NCBI GenBank assembly: GCA_030824585.1
Contig: JAVBXM010000260.1
Span: forward strand, 1 to 36,076
Direction of reading: 5' to 3'
Length of the DNA: 36,076 bases
Source: Phaeospirillum sp.
Lineage (GTDB): Bacteria; Pseudomonadota; Alphaproteobacteria; Rhodospirillales; Magnetospirillaceae
Within the stretch, counting starts at the first letter, position 1; every line of letters starts with the position of its first letter. This document shows positions 15,613 to 26,423 of the stretch, in pieces. Position numbers and translations under genes: made by a program. The notes beneath the pieces are model-generated. The model had not been told where the DNA came from, made no database searches, and saw only the letters and a program-made list of their open reading frames with translations.

Positions 15613-17910
15613 ATGAACGCTCCCCAGCACGCCAGCCTGATCGGCCAGCGCATCCCCAAGATGGACGCGCCGGAAAAGGTCGCGGGCAAGACCCGCTACA
15701 TCCAGGACCTCAACCTGCCGGGCCAGCTTTACGGCCTGATTCTCCGCACCGAGCGGGTTCATGCCCGCATCGTCTCCATCGACACCTCGGCGGCCAAGGC
15801 GCTGCCGGGCGTGCGCGCCGTGCTGACCGCCGCCGACGTTCCCATCCATCCCATCGGCGTCAACAAGGACAACCCGCCGCTCAAGGGCGACAAGGTGCGC
15901 TGCGAGCGCGACGAGGTCGCCGCCGTGGCCGCCGACAGCCTGGAGATCGCCCAGGCCGCCCTGAAGCTGATCACGGTGGAATACGAGGACCTGCCCCCCC
16001 TCTTCGACCCCCGCGATTCCATCAAGCCCGGCGCCCCGGTCATCCACGAGGCCAAGCCCGACAACGTGGCCATGGCCTTCGACTACGCCCACGGCGACGT
16101 GGAGCAGGGCGAGGCGGACTCCGACGTGGTGGTGGAGGACGAATTCACCCTGCACCGGGTGACCCATTGCTGCATGGGCGTGTCCGGGGTGATCGCCGAT
16201 TTCGAGCCGGTCTCGGGCAACCTGACGCTCTACTCCAACACCCAGGTGCCGTTCCTGCACAAGCGCGAGTTCGCCGAGGTGCTGGGCATGGACCCGTCGC
16301 GCATCCGCATCATCCAGCCGCCCATCGGCGGCGGCTTCGGCTCCAAGCTCGACATCTATCCCTTCGAGCCCATCGCCGTCTATCTCGCCCGGGCCACCCG
16401 CCGGCCGGTCAAGCTGATCTTCACCCGTGAGGAGGAGTTCATCGCCTCCCCCACCCGCCAGCCGGCCATCATCCGCCTGCGCTCGGGGGCCAAGCGGGAC
16501 GGCACGCTGACCTTCCGCACCGTCGACGTGCTGCTGGACAACGGCGGCTACACCTCGTGGGGCGCCACCATCCCCTTCGTGATGATGCAGACCTTCAGCT
16601 CGCTCTACCGGGTGCCCCACTGCCGCTACCACACCAAGGCGGTCTACACCAACAACCCCTTCGCCGGGTCGTTTCGCGGCTATGGCAACCTGCAGGCCAC
16701 CTTCGCCATCGAGCAGCAGATGGACAAGCTGGCCGACGCGCTGGGCATGGACGCCTACCAGTTCCGCCTCAAGAACGCCCAGGAAGCCGGCGAGATCACC
16801 GGCCAGGGCATGCACTTCAAGACCTGCGGCTTCAAGGACTGCCTGGAAACCGCCGCCGGACGCTCAGGGTTCGCCGAGAAGCGCAAGGCGCTGGGCGCCG
16901 CCAAGGGGCTGACCGGCATCCGCCGGGGCGTCGGCATGGCCTCCATGCTGCACGTGGGCGGCGGAGCCAAGATCTATCCGTCCGACGGCTGCGGCACCAT
17001 CCTCAAGCTCGACGATTTCGGCCACGTCACCATCATGACCGGGGCGTCGGAGATCGGTCAGGGCTCGGAGACCGTGCTGGCCCAGTTGGTATGCGAGGAA
17101 CTGGGCGTGCCCATGAGCGCGGTGACGGTGGTCAATAACGACACCGACATCACGCCGTGGGACGTGGGCGTGCACGCCAGCCGCACCACCTTCATCGCCG
17201 GCAATTCGGCCATCGGCGCGGCGCGCAAGGCCAAGGACAAGATCCTGGCCGCCGCCTCCACCGTGTCGAACATGAGGGCCGAGGAGCTGGACCTCAAGGG
17301 CGGCAATATCGTCCGCGCCGCCGATGGCGAGAAGGTCATGCCGCTGGCCAAGATGCTGCGGCAGTTGCACTTCTCGGACAAGGCCGAGCTGGTGATGACC
17401 ACCAATTACTACGAGCCCCCCTCGGTCCACCAGGACAAGGGCTTCAAGGGCGACGTCTCGGCCGCCTACGCCTGGGCCACCCAGGTGGTGGAGGTGGAAG
17501 TGGACACCGACACCGGCATCGTCAGGCTGCTCAAGGTGTGGGCCGCCCACGATGTGGGCCGCGTGCTGAACGAGATGGGCATTGAGGGCCAGATCGAGGG
17601 CGGCATCATCATGGGCCAGGGCTATGCCCTGTGCGAGGACATGCCGGTGGTGGACGGCCATCTGGTCAACCCGGCCTTCCGCGACTACAAGCTGATCACC
17701 GCGCCGGAAATCCCCGAGATGGACATCCAGTTCATCGAGACCATGGACGGCGAAGGCCCCCAGGGCGCCAAGGGCGTCGGCGAGGCGCCGTCCATCTGCA
17801 TGGCCGCCGCGGTGGCCAACGCCATCGAGAACGCCACCGGCGTACGCATCACCAGCCTGCCCTTCACTCCCGAGCGGGTCTACTCGGCGCTCAAGGGCAA
17901 GCTGCAATGA
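15613..17910 (+). CDS. Molybdopterin large subunit of xanthine-oxidase-family dehydrogenase
   Basis: This 765-residue protein has the aldehyde oxidase/xanthine dehydrogenase a/b hammerhead at about residues 20-130 and a molybdopterin-binding region: PIGGGFGSK (237-245), [30 protein letters not shown] and the catalytic glutamate Glu724 in [10 protein letters not shown]. With the preceding two subunits it forms an enzyme that inserts a water-derived hydroxyl next to a ring nitrogen or at an activated carbon, without O2. In the iaa scheme it hydroxylates C2 of the indole ring of indoleacetate or its CoA ester. Relatives include 4-hydroxybenzoyl-CoA reductase and quinoline-type oxidoreductases; substrate cannot be read from sequence. 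The stop overlaps the next start by ATGA. Confidence 0.9.
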   Translation: MNAPQHASLIGQRIPKMDAPEKVAGKTRYIQDLNLPGQLYGLILRTERVHARIVSIDTSAAKALPGVRAVLTAADVPIHPIGVNKDNPPLKGDKVRCERDEVAAVAADSLEIAQAALKLITVEYEDLPPLFDPRDSIKPGAPVIHEAKPDNVAMAFDYAHGDVEQGEADSDVVVEDEFTLHRVTHCCMGVSGVIADFEPVSGNLTLYSNTQVPFLHKREFAEVLGMDPSRIRIIQPPIGGGFGSKLDIYPFEPIAVYLARATRRPVKLIFTREEEFIASPTRQPAIIRLRSGAKRDGTLTFRTVDVLLDNGGYTSWGATIPFVMMQTFSSLYRVPHCRYHTKAVYTNNPFAGSFRGYGNLQATFAIEQQMDKLADALGMDAYQFRLKNAQEAGEITGQGMHFKTCGFKDCLETAAGRSGFAEKRKALGAAKGLTGIRRGVGMASMLHVGGGAKIYPSDGCGTILKLDDFGHVTIMTGASEIGQGSETVLAQLVCEELGVPMSAVTVVNNDTDITPWDVGVHASRTTFIAGNSAIGAARKAKDKILAAASTVSNMRAEELDLKGGNIVRAADGEKVMPLAKMLRQLHFSDKAELVMTTNYYEPPSVHQDKGFKGDVSAAYAWATQVVEVEVDTDTGIVRLLKVWAAHDVGRVLNEMGIEGQIEGGIIMGQGYALCEDMPVVDGHLVNPAFRDYKLITAPEIPEMDIQFIETMDGEGPQGAKGVGEAPSICMAAAVANAIENATGVRITSLPFTPERVYSALKGKLQ

Positions 17911-19106
17911 AGCCGCGCGTCGTCCTGTCCATGGAACAGGCGCTGTCGCTGCCCTATGCGACCTTGCGCTTCGTCCATCTGGGCTGGCGGGTGATCCGTA
18001 TCGAATCCTTCGGTACAGGACCCGGCCTGCCGGGCGATCCCAACCGCTATATCGGCTCGGTGGTGGCCGACGACGACCGCCGCTCCTACTTTGTCGCCCC
18101 CAATGTGGGCAAGGAGGCGGTGGCCATCAACCTCAAGGAGCCCAAGGGCCACGAGGTGCTGCGCCAGCTGGTCCGCTCGCTCGACGCCGACGTGTTCTGC
18201 TCCAACACCCTGCCGTCGCGCTATGGGCAACTGGGCATCGACTACGAGACGCTGTCGGCGGCCAAGCCCGACCTGATCTGGGCGGGCATCTCGGCCATGG
18301 GGCCGGACTACCCCGACGTGCCGGGCTACGACCCGGCGCTGCAGGCCATGGCCGGCTACATGGAACTGACCGGCGAGACCAACGGCCCGCCCACCCTGGC
18401 CGGCGTGCCGATCATCGACCTGAAAGCCGGGGACGAGGTCTATGCCGGGGTGTGCCTGGCCCTGGCCGAGCGCGCCGAGACCGGCAAAGGCTCGCGCATC
18501 GACGTCTCCATGCTGCAGGCGGCGGCGTCGTGGCTGATCACCACCCTGCCGCTGGTGGATTTCGGCTGCGATCCCATCGAGATCACGCGGTGCGGCAACG
18601 AGCACCGCAAGTTCATCCCCACCAACGCCTATCCCACCAGGGACGGCTACATCTTCGTCGCCATCGGTTCGGACGTGCAGTGGCGGCGCCTCACCGAGCT
18701 GCCGCGCTTCGCCTCCGTGGGCAAGACGGGGCGCGAGACCAACCAGGGACGCCACGCCGACCGCGAGGCCATCCAGGCCGACATGCGGGCGGTGACGTCG
18801 GCCCACACCACCGCCGAACTGGCCGGCGACTTCCGCAAGGCCACCATCCCCAACGCCCCCATCAACGACATCAACCAGGTGCGCGCCATGCCCGCCCTGG
18901 CCGACAAGCTGACCGCCACCCGCCTGCCCGACGGTCGCCGGGTGCGCATGCAGCCCATGGCGGTGGACCTGGCCGGAAGGAACGGGGATTTCCCCTTCCC
19001 CGCCCATTACGGCGAACACACCCGCGCGGTGCTGGCTCAGGCCGGCATCCAGGGCGGCGATTACGACGACCTCGCCCGGTCGGGCATCGTGCCGGAATCG
19101 GCTTAA
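17907..19106 (+). CDS. iaaL: Class III (CaiB/BaiF) CoA-transferase, phenylsuccinyl-CoA-type
   Basis: This 399-residue protein belongs to the family III CoA-transferases. Visible marks are [21 protein letters not shown] near residue 70, [17 protein letters not shown], and the active-site Asp171 in [16 protein letters not shown], the residue that forms the anhydride and glutamyl/aspartyl-CoA intermediates in this family. The Aromatoleum homologue IaaL transfers CoA among C4 dicarboxylates such as succinate and phenylsuccinate. Here it would move CoA to the other carboxyl of (2-aminophenyl)succinate so that the mutase can act. It overlaps the molybdenum subunit gene by ATGA. Confidence 0.85.
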   Translation: MKPRVVLSMEQALSLPYATLRFVHLGWRVIRIESFGTGPGLPGDPNRYIGSVVADDDRRSYFVAPNVGKEAVAINLKEPKGHEVLRQLVRSLDADVFCSNTLPSRYGQLGIDYETLSAAKPDLIWAGISAMGPDYPDVPGYDPALQAMAGYMELTGETNGPPTLAGVPIIDLKAGDEVYAGVCLALAERAETGKGSRIDVSMLQAAASWLITTLPLVDFGCDPIEITRCGNEHRKFIPTNAYPTRDGYIFVAIGSDVQWRRLTELPRFASVGKTGRETNQGRHADREAIQADMRAVTSAHTTAELAGDFRKATIPNAPINDINQVRAMPALADKLTATRLPDGRRVRMQPMAVDLAGRNGDFPFPAHYGEHTRAVLAQAGIQGGDYDDLARSGIVPESA

Positions 19107-19132
19107 TCAACAAAAACCCGGGAGGACACATC

Positions 19133-19963
19133 ATGAGCAAGCTGAACGGCAAGGTGGCGCTGGTTACCGGATCGGGACGCGGCATCGGCCAGGCCATCGC
19201 CCTGAAGCTGGCCCGCGAAGGCGCCAAGGTGGTGATCAACGACCTGGACGAGGGCCCGGCGGCCGAGACCGTGGCCATGATCAAGGCCCTGGGCTCGGAC
19301 GCCCTGGCCGTGGTGGGCGACGTCACCGCCAAGGATTTCGGCGACCGCATCGTCGCCGCCACCCTGGAAGGCTTCGGCCGCCTGGACATCATCGTCAACA
19401 ACGCCGGCTATCCCTGGGACGGGGTGATCCAGAAGGTCAGCGACGAGCAGTGGTACGCCATGCTCGACGTCCATGCCACGGCGCCCTTCCGGGTGCTGCG
19501 CGCCGCCTCGGACTACATCCGCTCGGCCACCAAGGCGGAAAAGGAGAAGGGCGAGGTGGTGGCCCGCAAGGTGGTCAACGTCTCGTCCATGGGCGGCCTG
19601 TGCGGCAATCCCGGCCAGATCGCCTATGGCGCCGGCAAGTCGGCCCTGGTGGGCATCACCAAGACCATGGCCAAGGAATGGGGACGCTACGGCGTCAACG
19701 TCAATTGCGTCGCCTTCGGCTGGATCAAGACCCGCATGACCAAGCCGGCCGGGTCGGGCCAGGAGGAAAGCCACAAGACCCACGGCATCGAGATCAAGAT
19801 GGGGGTCAACCCCGACCTGCTCGACACCATGAGCAAGATGATCCCGCTGGGCCGCGGCGGCACCCCCGAGGAAGCCGCCGGCGCCGTCTATCTGCTGTGT
19901 TTGCCTGAAGCCGACTACATCACCGGCGAAGTGGTGATGTGCACCGGCGGCTTCATCATGTGA
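19133..19963 (+). CDS. Short-chain dehydrogenase, probable 3-hydroxyacyl-CoA dehydrogenase
   Basis: This 276-residue SDR has the Rossmann motif TGSGRGIG at 12-19, NNAGY near residue 87, the catalytic VSS serine near residue 152, and Tyr165/Lys169 in AYGAGKSAL. The insert XKAEKEKGEVVARK before the VSS strand resembles FabG-like 3-oxoacyl reductases acting on CoA esters. It would oxidise the (R)-3-hydroxyacyl-CoA made by the MaoC hydratase, using NAD(P), ahead of thiolysis. The ATG at 19133 follows GGGAGGA; longer upstream frames lack the motif and overlap the CoA-transferase. It is the last gene of the operon, followed directly by a terminator hairpin. Confidence 0.88.
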   Translation: MSKLNGKVALVTGSGRGIGQAIALKLAREGAKVVINDLDEGPAAETVAMIKALGSDALAVVGDVTAKDFGDRIVAATLEGFGRLDIIVNNAGYPWDGVIQKVSDEQWYAMLDVHATAPFRVLRAASDYIRSATKAEKEKGEVVARKVVNVSSMGGLCGNPGQIAYGAGKSALVGITKTMAKEWGRYGVNVNCVAFGWIKTRMTKPAGSGQEESHKTHGIEIKMGVNPDLLDTMSKMIPLGRGGTPEEAAGAVYLLCLPEADYITGEVVMCTGGFIM

Positions 19964-19965
19964 TG

Positions 19966-20003
19966 CCAGGCCCCGATGAGCAGGACTCATCGGGGCCTGG
20001 TTA
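19966..20003 (+). terminator. Strong hairpin closing the degradation operon
   Basis: CCAGGCCCCGATGAG (19966-19980) pairs perfectly over 15 bp with CTCATCGGGGCCTGG (19986-20000) around a CAGGA loop, 2 bp after the SDR stop. Only a short T-pair follows, so it may also protect the 3' end. Its strength and position mark the operon end. Confidence 0.75.
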
Positions 20004-20143
20004 GGCGCAACGCGCCGCGCGCCCGAGGGCGATCCCGGTGATCGGTTCCGGTCGCCGGGATATGGAGTAAAGGCCCAAGACCTGAAAAAGGCATGGCCGA
20101 GGACGAGGACCGAGAAATGAAATAAACACCACGGGAGGGAGAA

Positions 20144-21304
20144 ATGTCATTTCTGTCTAGGAAACGGATATTGCTAGGAACCGCCATCGTCATGATGGCG
20201 GCCTGGACGGGGACCGCTCGGGCCATCGAGCCGATCAAGATCGGCGCGGTGCTGAGCATTACCGGTCCGGCGTCGCTGTTGGGCGACCCCGAAGCCAAGG
20301 TCCTCAAGATGTACTCCGACCAGCTGAACAAGGATGGCGGGGTGCTCGGCCGCAAGATCGACCTGATCGTCTACGACGACGAAGGCAAGGCCGACAAGAC
20401 CTCTACCCTGGTCAAGCGCCTGATCGAGGCCGACAACGTCGACCTGATCATCGGACCGACGCTGACCGGCAACACCATGGCGGCCATTCCGCTGGCCGAG
20501 CGGGCGGAAATTCCGCTGATCTCCATCGCCGGCGGCGGCGTCATCGTCGACCCGGTCAAGAAGTGGGTGTTCAAGACCCCCCATACCGACAAGATGGCCA
20601 CCGAGAAGGTGTTCCTCGACATGAAGAAGCGGGGCATCACCAGCATCGCCCTGATCTACGGCAATGACGGCTATGGCAAGTCGGCCAGCACCGCCACCAA
20701 GGAACTGGCCCCGCTCCACGGCATGAACATCGTCGCCGACGAAACCTATTTCGCCTCCGACGCCGACATGACGCCCCAGCTCACCAAGATCAAGAACACC
20801 CCCGGCGTCCAGGCCGTATTCAACCTGGGCTTCGGGCAATCGGCGGCCGTGGTTACCAAGAACGCCAAGCAGCTCAACCTGGGACTGCCCTACTACGAAT
20901 CCCACGGGGTCAATTCCAAGAACTTCATCCAACTGGCGGGCATCGATGCCACCGAAGGGGTTCGCCTGCCCGCCTCGGCGGTGCTGGTGGCCGAGGCCCT
21001 GCCGGCCGACGATCCGCAGAAGGCGGTGACCATGAAGTTCAAGGGCGAGACCGAGGCGGCGTTCAAGACCGAGGTCTCGACCTATGGCGGCCATGCCTAC
21101 GACGCGCTGCAGATCGCCCTGAGCGCCATCATGCGGGCCGGTTCGGTCGACAAGCACAAGGTCAGGAATGAAATCGAGAAGACATCGGGCTATGTGGGAA
21201 CCAGCGGCATCGTCAACATGTCGCCCACCAACCATCTCGGCCTGGATCTCAACTCCCTGAAGCTGCTCGAGATCAAGAACGGGCAGTGGACCCTGGCCCA
21301 GTAA
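20144..21304 (+). CDS. ABC transporter periplasmic binding protein (LivJ/branched-chain type)
   Basis: This 386-residue protein has a signal peptide (basic SRKR, hydrophobic core, likely cleavage after TARA at residue 27) and a type I periplasmic binding fold: IKIGAVLSITGPASLLGDPEAK, then LIIGPTLTGNTMAAIPLAE and GNDGYGKSASTATKE. The family feeds high-affinity uptake of amino acids and aromatic acids. No permease or ATPase genes are in the window, so it must work with components elsewhere. The iaa cluster of Aromatoleum also contains a lone binding protein, so uptake of indoleacetate or a related aryl acid is a fair inference. GGGAGGGAG precedes the ATG. Confidence 0.88.
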   Translation: MSFLSRKRILLGTAIVMMAAWTGTARAIEPIKIGAVLSITGPASLLGDPEAKVLKMYSDQLNKDGGVLGRKIDLIVYDDEGKADKTSTLVKRLIEADNVDLIIGPTLTGNTMAAIPLAERAEIPLISIAGGGVIVDPVKKWVFKTPHTDKMATEKVFLDMKKRGITSIALIYGNDGYGKSASTATKELAPLHGMNIVADETYFASDADMTPQLTKIKNTPGVQAVFNLGFGQSAAVVTKNAKQLNLGLPYYESHGVNSKNFIQLAGIDATEGVRLPASAVLVAEALPADDPQKAVTMKFKGETEAAFKTEVSTYGGHAYDALQIALSAIMRAGSVDKHKVRNEIEKTSGYVGTSGIVNMSPTNHLGLDLNSLKLLEIKNGQWTLAQ

Positions 21305-21316
21305 CCCGCCGGTCCT

Positions 21317-21360
21317 GGAGGCAAGCCGGTGGAAGAGGGTTGCTCCTCCGGCTTGCCGCC
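21317..21360 (+). terminator. Hairpin after the binding-protein gene
   Basis: GGAGGCAAGCCGG (21317-21329) pairs with CCGGCTTGCCGCC (21348-21360), 12 of 13 positions, with an 18-nt loop. It starts 12 bp after the stop of the binding protein. No T-run follows, so termination strength is uncertain. Confidence 0.55.
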
Positions 21361-21363
21361 AAT

Positions 21364-21401
21364 ATAGTTGATGCTTAAAATATATTGTTGTCCCAGGTCA
21401 G
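21364..21401. promoter_or_regulatory. Upstream element shared with the monooxygenase promoter (copy 2)
   Basis: This is the second copy of the sequence at 2746-2780 (atagttNatgNttaaaata ... cNcaggtcag). Its right end merges with the Shine-Dalgarno AGGAG of ridA, so any protein bound here would sit right at the ridA start. The shared sequence links ridA to the monooxygenase in regulation. Confidence 0.45.
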
Positions 21402-21409
21402 GAGATATC

Positions 21410-21811
21410 ATGCACACCACCATTCTCCCCGAGGGCTGGAAGGCCCCCATCGGCTATGCCAACGGCGTCCTCGCCGAGCCCGGGCGGACCTTGTACCTGG
21501 CCGGCCAGGTGGGATGGAGCGCCCAGCAGGAATTCGAGAGCGACGCCCTGGTTCCCCAGTTCGAGCAGGCGCTGAAGAACATCCTGGCCATCCTGGAAAC
21601 GGCCGGGGGACGTCCCCAGCACATCGTGCGCATCACCGCGTTCTGCATCGTGCGCGACGAGTATCTGGCCTCGCGGCGCGAACTGGGCCGCATCTGGCGG
21701 ACCCTGATCGGCGACCACTATCCGGCCATGAGCATGATCTTCGTCGCCGATCTGCTGGACCACCCCGGCAAGATCGAACTGGAGGCGACGGCCGTCATCC
21801 CCCACCCCTGA
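21410..21811 (+). CDS. RidA/YjgF-family protein lacking the canonical arginine
   Basis: This 133-residue protein has the RidA fold pattern: LYLAGQVGWS near residue 28, a central helix region FEQALKNILAILETAGG, and the C-terminal strand GKIELEATAVIP (120-131). Archetypal RidA uses an Arg in PARS to hold the carboxylate of 2-iminoacids; here that position is Met107 (YPAMSMIF), so it is not a standard 2-aminoacrylate deaminase. The likely ATG is at 21410, preceded by AGGAG; an upstream TTG/ATG at 21368 is inside the shared regulatory element. Context suggests action on an enamine or imine made from 2-aminobenzoyl-CoA; this is inference. Confidence 0.85.
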   Translation: MHTTILPEGWKAPIGYANGVLAEPGRTLYLAGQVGWSAQQEFESDALVPQFEQALKNILAILETAGGRPQHIVRITAFCIVRDEYLASRRELGRIWRTLIGDHYPAMSMIFVADLLDHPGKIELEATAVIPHP

Positions 21812-21981
21812 CCCAAACGTCCGCCCGGCAAATCGCGCGGCTTCCGCCGCAAAAAGGGCGGGCCGCCATCCCCTTCACCCGGCCCGACGCCACTGTCGAT
21901 TGATCTGTGGATTGTGGGGTATGATCGTTGCGTTCGGATGCCCGCGATGGGCGGAAGACCATCCGCCGCAGGGAGCTGGGA

Positions 21982-23928
<1,947 letters not shown>

Positions 23929-24372
23929 ATGGAAAAAAGCGACTTCAAGCGACTGACCGTCATGGTGGTGGATGACGAGTTGTTCATCCGCAATCTGATC
24001 GCGCGCATGCTGCGCGACCTGGGGATCGGCGAGGTTCTCATGGCCAATGACGGCGCCGACGCCCTGATCAAACTGGAATCGGAATCGGGCCGGCTCGATC
24101 TGGTGGTGTGCGACCTGGAAATGCCGGGCATGGACGGCTTCGCCTTCGTCCGGACGCTGCGCGGCCTGGCTGACAAGCTGCTGGCCGGCTTGCCGGTGCT
24201 GATCCTGACCGGCCATGCCGAGCAGGAGAACGTGGAAATGGCCATAAGGCTCGGCATCCACGGCTTCATCGCCAAGCCGGTGTCGCTGAAGGTGCTGGAG
24301 AGCCGCATCGCCAAGGCGCTCAAGGAACCCGCCATCGACCCGGCGCGTCTCGGCCTCGCCAAGCAACGCTGA
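23929..24372 (+). CDS. Single-domain response regulator
   Basis: This 147-residue CheY-like receiver has the acidic pair at residues 15-16 (MVVDDE), phospho-acceptor Asp62 (VVCDLEMPGMDG), Thr94 (LILTGHAE) and Lys116 (FIAKPVS). There is no output domain, so it acts by protein contact or as a phosphate shuttle. Its ATG directly abuts the stop of the hybrid kinase, so the two are co-transcribed and probably function together with the kinase Hpt domain. The controlled process is not evident from the neighbours. Confidence 0.88.
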   Translation: MEKSDFKRLTVMVVDDELFIRNLIARMLRDLGIGEVLMANDGADALIKLESESGRLDLVVCDLEMPGMDGFAFVRTLRGLADKLLAGLPVLILTGHAEQENVEMAIRLGIHGFIAKPVSLKVLESRIAKALKEPAIDPARLGLAKQR

Positions 24373-24513
24373 TTCCGGAGGGATTACGGGCGCAGTCATG
24401 GCGCAACGGCACGGTAGGCACATCCCGGCCAAGGGCCGGAAATATGTAGAAAACTGATCGAATACCCCGGTTAGGGGCCTGATTATTCTTCATTATCGGC
24501 GATGGAAATCGCT

Positions 24514-24590
<77 letters not shown>

Positions 24591-24735
24591 GCGGGCCGCG
24601 AGCGGTTGGGCGGGTTATATCATCCCGGTGGGCCGGCGCGAAAGGGCGATCATCGGTCTGGCGGCAAAGGTGCCGGCAGGCTCGGCTTTACGCGGGTTTC
24701 CGGCATCGCGGCCCGCCCCACCTCCCATGGCCGGC

Positions 24736-24764
24736 TTGACGCTGGCGCGGGGGCTTTCTACAGT
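24736..24764 (+). promoter_or_regulatory. Sigma-70-like promoter of thioredoxin
   Basis: TTGACG (24736-24741) and TACAGT (24759-24764) are separated by 17 bp, about 93 bp ahead of the thioredoxin ATG. Directly downstream, at the expected transcript start, GATCG/CGATC (24765-24785) forms a dyad that could be an operator or a 5' hairpin. Nothing else is recognisable between the tRNA and thioredoxin genes. Confidence 0.5.
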
Positions 24765-24856
24765 GATCGTTCCCGTGGGACGATCATCCCGCGCGGTGAC
24801 GGGCGGGCGGACGCGTTTCCCCTGTCCGCCGTTCGAATTCGACAAGGAACCTGCCT

Positions 24857-25171
24857 ATGAAGATTGTGACCGATTCCTCGTTCGAGGCCGAGGTGCTCAA
24901 GGCCCCCGGCCCGGTTCTGGTGGATTTCTGGGCCGAATGGTGCGGCCCCTGCCGCCAGATCGCCCCGGCGCTCGAGGAACTCTCCAAGGACAGGGCCGAT
25001 AAGATCACCGTCGCCAAGATCAACATCGACGAGAATCCCGGCACCCCCGGCAAGTACGGTGTGCGCGGCATTCCCACCCTGATGATCTTCAAGAACGGTC
25101 AGGTCGCCGCCACCAAGATCGGCGCGCTGCCCAAGAGCAAGCTTTTGGAATGGGTGGATTCCAGCCTGTAA
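24857..25171 (+). CDS. trxA: Thioredoxin
   Basis: This 104-residue protein is a plain thioredoxin: [20 protein letters not shown] with the redox-active WCGPC at about residues 31-35, the buried Asp in VDFWA, and the cis-proline in [12 protein letters not shown]. It reduces protein disulfides in the cytoplasm with NADPH through thioredoxin reductase. It has no signal peptide. It is transcribed alone, with its own promoter and a strong terminator 30 bp after the stop. Confidence 0.96.
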   Translation: MKIVTDSSFEAEVLKAPGPVLVDFWAEWCGPCRQIAPALEELSKDRADKITVAKINIDENPGTPGKYGVRGIPTLMIFKNGQVAATKIGALPKSKLLEWVDSSL

Positions 25172-25200
25172 GGGCCGGCTTTCCATTCAATCCCTGATCT

Positions 25201-25234
25201 CGAGCCCCGCTTCGGCGGGGCTCGATGCGCTTTT
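25201..25234 (+). terminator. Intrinsic terminator of thioredoxin
   Basis: CGAGCCCCGC (25201-25210) and GCGGGGCTCG (25215-25224) form a perfect 10-bp stem capped by a TTCG tetraloop, with TTTT at 25231-25234 a few bases downstream. Confidence 0.85.
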
Positions 25235-25254
25235 CATATCCGTGCAGGTTCGTC

Positions 25255-25485
25255 ATGGCCGTTTTCGACGAGCAGAGCCGCCAGCGGCTGTTCGACTATC
25301 TCCAGCAATCCTTCGACGACGACAACGCCGCCGACCTGGAGACCTTCGCCCAGAATTTCCTGCACAACGGCACGCTGTGGGACCGGCTGGCCGATCTTTT
25401 CCCCACCGCCTCGGCCTCGGCCATGCGGACCGCCATGACCGAGGCCTTCGCCGAGTGGCAAAAGGGCCGCCAGCGTCCGCACTGA
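25255..25485 (+). CDS. Small protein of unknown function
   Basis: This 76-residue, acidic, probably all-helical protein (MAVFDEQSRQRLFDYLQQSF...) is not one I recognise. It has no cysteine, membrane segment or signal peptide. I place the start at the ATG at 25255 because the longer frame from 25225 begins inside the thioredoxin terminator; the Shine-Dalgarno (CAGG) is weak. It stands between thioredoxin and the convergent dodecin gene. Codon use looks like that of its neighbours, so it is probably a real gene. Confidence 0.6.
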   Translation: MAVFDEQSRQRLFDYLQQSFDDDNAADLETFAQNFLHNGTLWDRLADLFPTASASAMRTAMTEAFAEWQKGRQRPH

Positions 25486-25492
25486 CCGGAAA

Positions 25493-25702
25493 TCAGTCGT
25501 CCAGGGTGAAGCCCACCTTGAGGACCACCTGCCAGTGGGCCACCTGCCCCTTGTCGATATGGCCCCGGGTCTCGGTGACCTCGAACCAGCGCAAATTGTG
25601 AATGGTCTGGGACGCCTTGGCCACCGCGTTGCGGATGGCGTCCTCGTAGCTCTTGTCCGAAGAACCGGCCAGTTCGGCGATCTTGTAGACATGCTCGCCC
25701 AT
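25493..25702 (-). CDS. Dodecin (flavin-binding protein)
   Basis: This 69-residue protein matches dodecins over its whole length: [20 protein letters not shown], then [13 protein letters not shown] with the flavin-stacking Trp39, and [14 protein letters not shown]. Dodecins form hollow dodecamers that bind pairs of flavins and buffer or store them in the cytoplasm. A GAGGGGG sequence precedes the ATG. It converges with the small unknown gene and is divergent from the ferritin-like gene. Confidence 0.93.
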   Translation of the reverse strand: MGEHVYKIAELAGSSDKSYEDAIRNAVAKASQTIHNLRWFEVTETRGHIDKGQVAHWQVVLKVGFTLDD

Positions 25703-25809
25703 GGCGATTCCCCCTCTTCCTGTTGCGGTTGTTTCCTGAATATGGGGGAGCCGGGCCGGGACCGCCAGTCCGCCCGCATAAATCGGTATTTGAATGCCGA
25801 ATTATGCGA

Positions 25810-25838
25810 TTGACGGCGGGATGGCCCCCCGATACCCT
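25810..25838 (+). promoter_or_regulatory. Possible promoter of the ferritin-like gene
   Basis: TTGACG (25810-25815) and TACCCT (25833-25838) are spaced 17 bp apart, 32 bp before the ATG at 25870. The -35 is identical to that of thioredoxin; the -10 is weak. Confidence 0.35.
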
Positions 25839-25869
25839 CGACTCGAACCTTCCCTGACGAGAGGCGACG

Positions 25870-26370
25870 ATGGGCTACACCCTGGCAGAATTCCTGGCGC
25901 ACGCCATTGCTTTGGAGAACGAGGCCGCCGAGCGGTATGCGGAGCTGGCCGACATGATGGAGGCCCACAACAACCTCGACACCGCCTCCGTCTTCCGCGA
26001 CATGGCGCGCTTTTCCTCGCTGCACGGCGACGAGATCAAGCAGCGTTCCCGCGCCCTGGAGCTGCCCAAGCTGATGAGCTGGCAGTACCGCTGGAAGACC
26101 CCGCCGGAGGTGGGCGACGAGAACGACGTCCACTACCTGATGACGCCCTATCACGCGCTGCGCTATGCCCGCGACAACGAGATTCGCGGCATGGAGTACT
26201 ACAAGGACGCCGCCGCCAATTCCTCGGACCCCGAGGTGCGGCGCCTGGGCACCGACTTCGCGGCGGAAGAGGCCGAGCACGTGGTGGCGCTGGACAAGTG
26301 GATCGAGAAGACGCCGCGCCCCTCCATCACCTGGAGCGAGGACAGCGATCCCGCCCAGTCGGTGGACTGA
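25870..26370 (+). CDS. Ferritin-like (rubrerythrin-type) di-iron protein
   Basis: This 166-residue four-helix protein shows the di-iron carboxylate pattern of ferritin-like proteins: IALENEAAERY (residues 13-23), SSLHGDEIKQR (48-58), ARDNEIRGMEYYKDAA (about 99-114) and AAEEAEHVVALDKW (about 135-148), supplying paired Glu and His ligands. There is no C-terminal rubredoxin domain, so it is not a full rubrerythrin. Such proteins handle iron or peroxide in the cytoplasm. It is monocistronic, with a strong terminator after it. Confidence 0.87.
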   Translation: MGYTLAEFLAHAIALENEAAERYAELADMMEAHNNLDTASVFRDMARFSSLHGDEIKQRSRALELPKLMSWQYRWKTPPEVGDENDVHYLMTPYHALRYARDNEIRGMEYYKDAAANSSDPEVRRLGTDFAAEEAEHVVALDKWIEKTPRPSITWSEDSDPAQSVD

Positions 26371-26393
26371 GGCCGGAGCAATCCACGGAACGG

Positions 26394-26423
26394 GGAAAGG
26401 GGGCTTCGGCCCCCTTTCCTTTT
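26394..26423 (+). terminator. Intrinsic terminator after the ferritin-like gene
   Basis: GGAAAGGGGGC (26394-26404) and GCCCCCTTTCC (26409-26419) form a perfect 11-bp stem with a TTCG loop and a TTTT tail. It also abuts the stop of the convergent prophage holin gene, so it separates chromosome from prophage transcription. Confidence 0.85.

Noticed and set aside
14280-17910. 4-hydroxybenzoyl-CoA reductase
   Set aside because: The FAD subunit has no cysteines and so lacks the 4Fe-4S insertion of that reductase.
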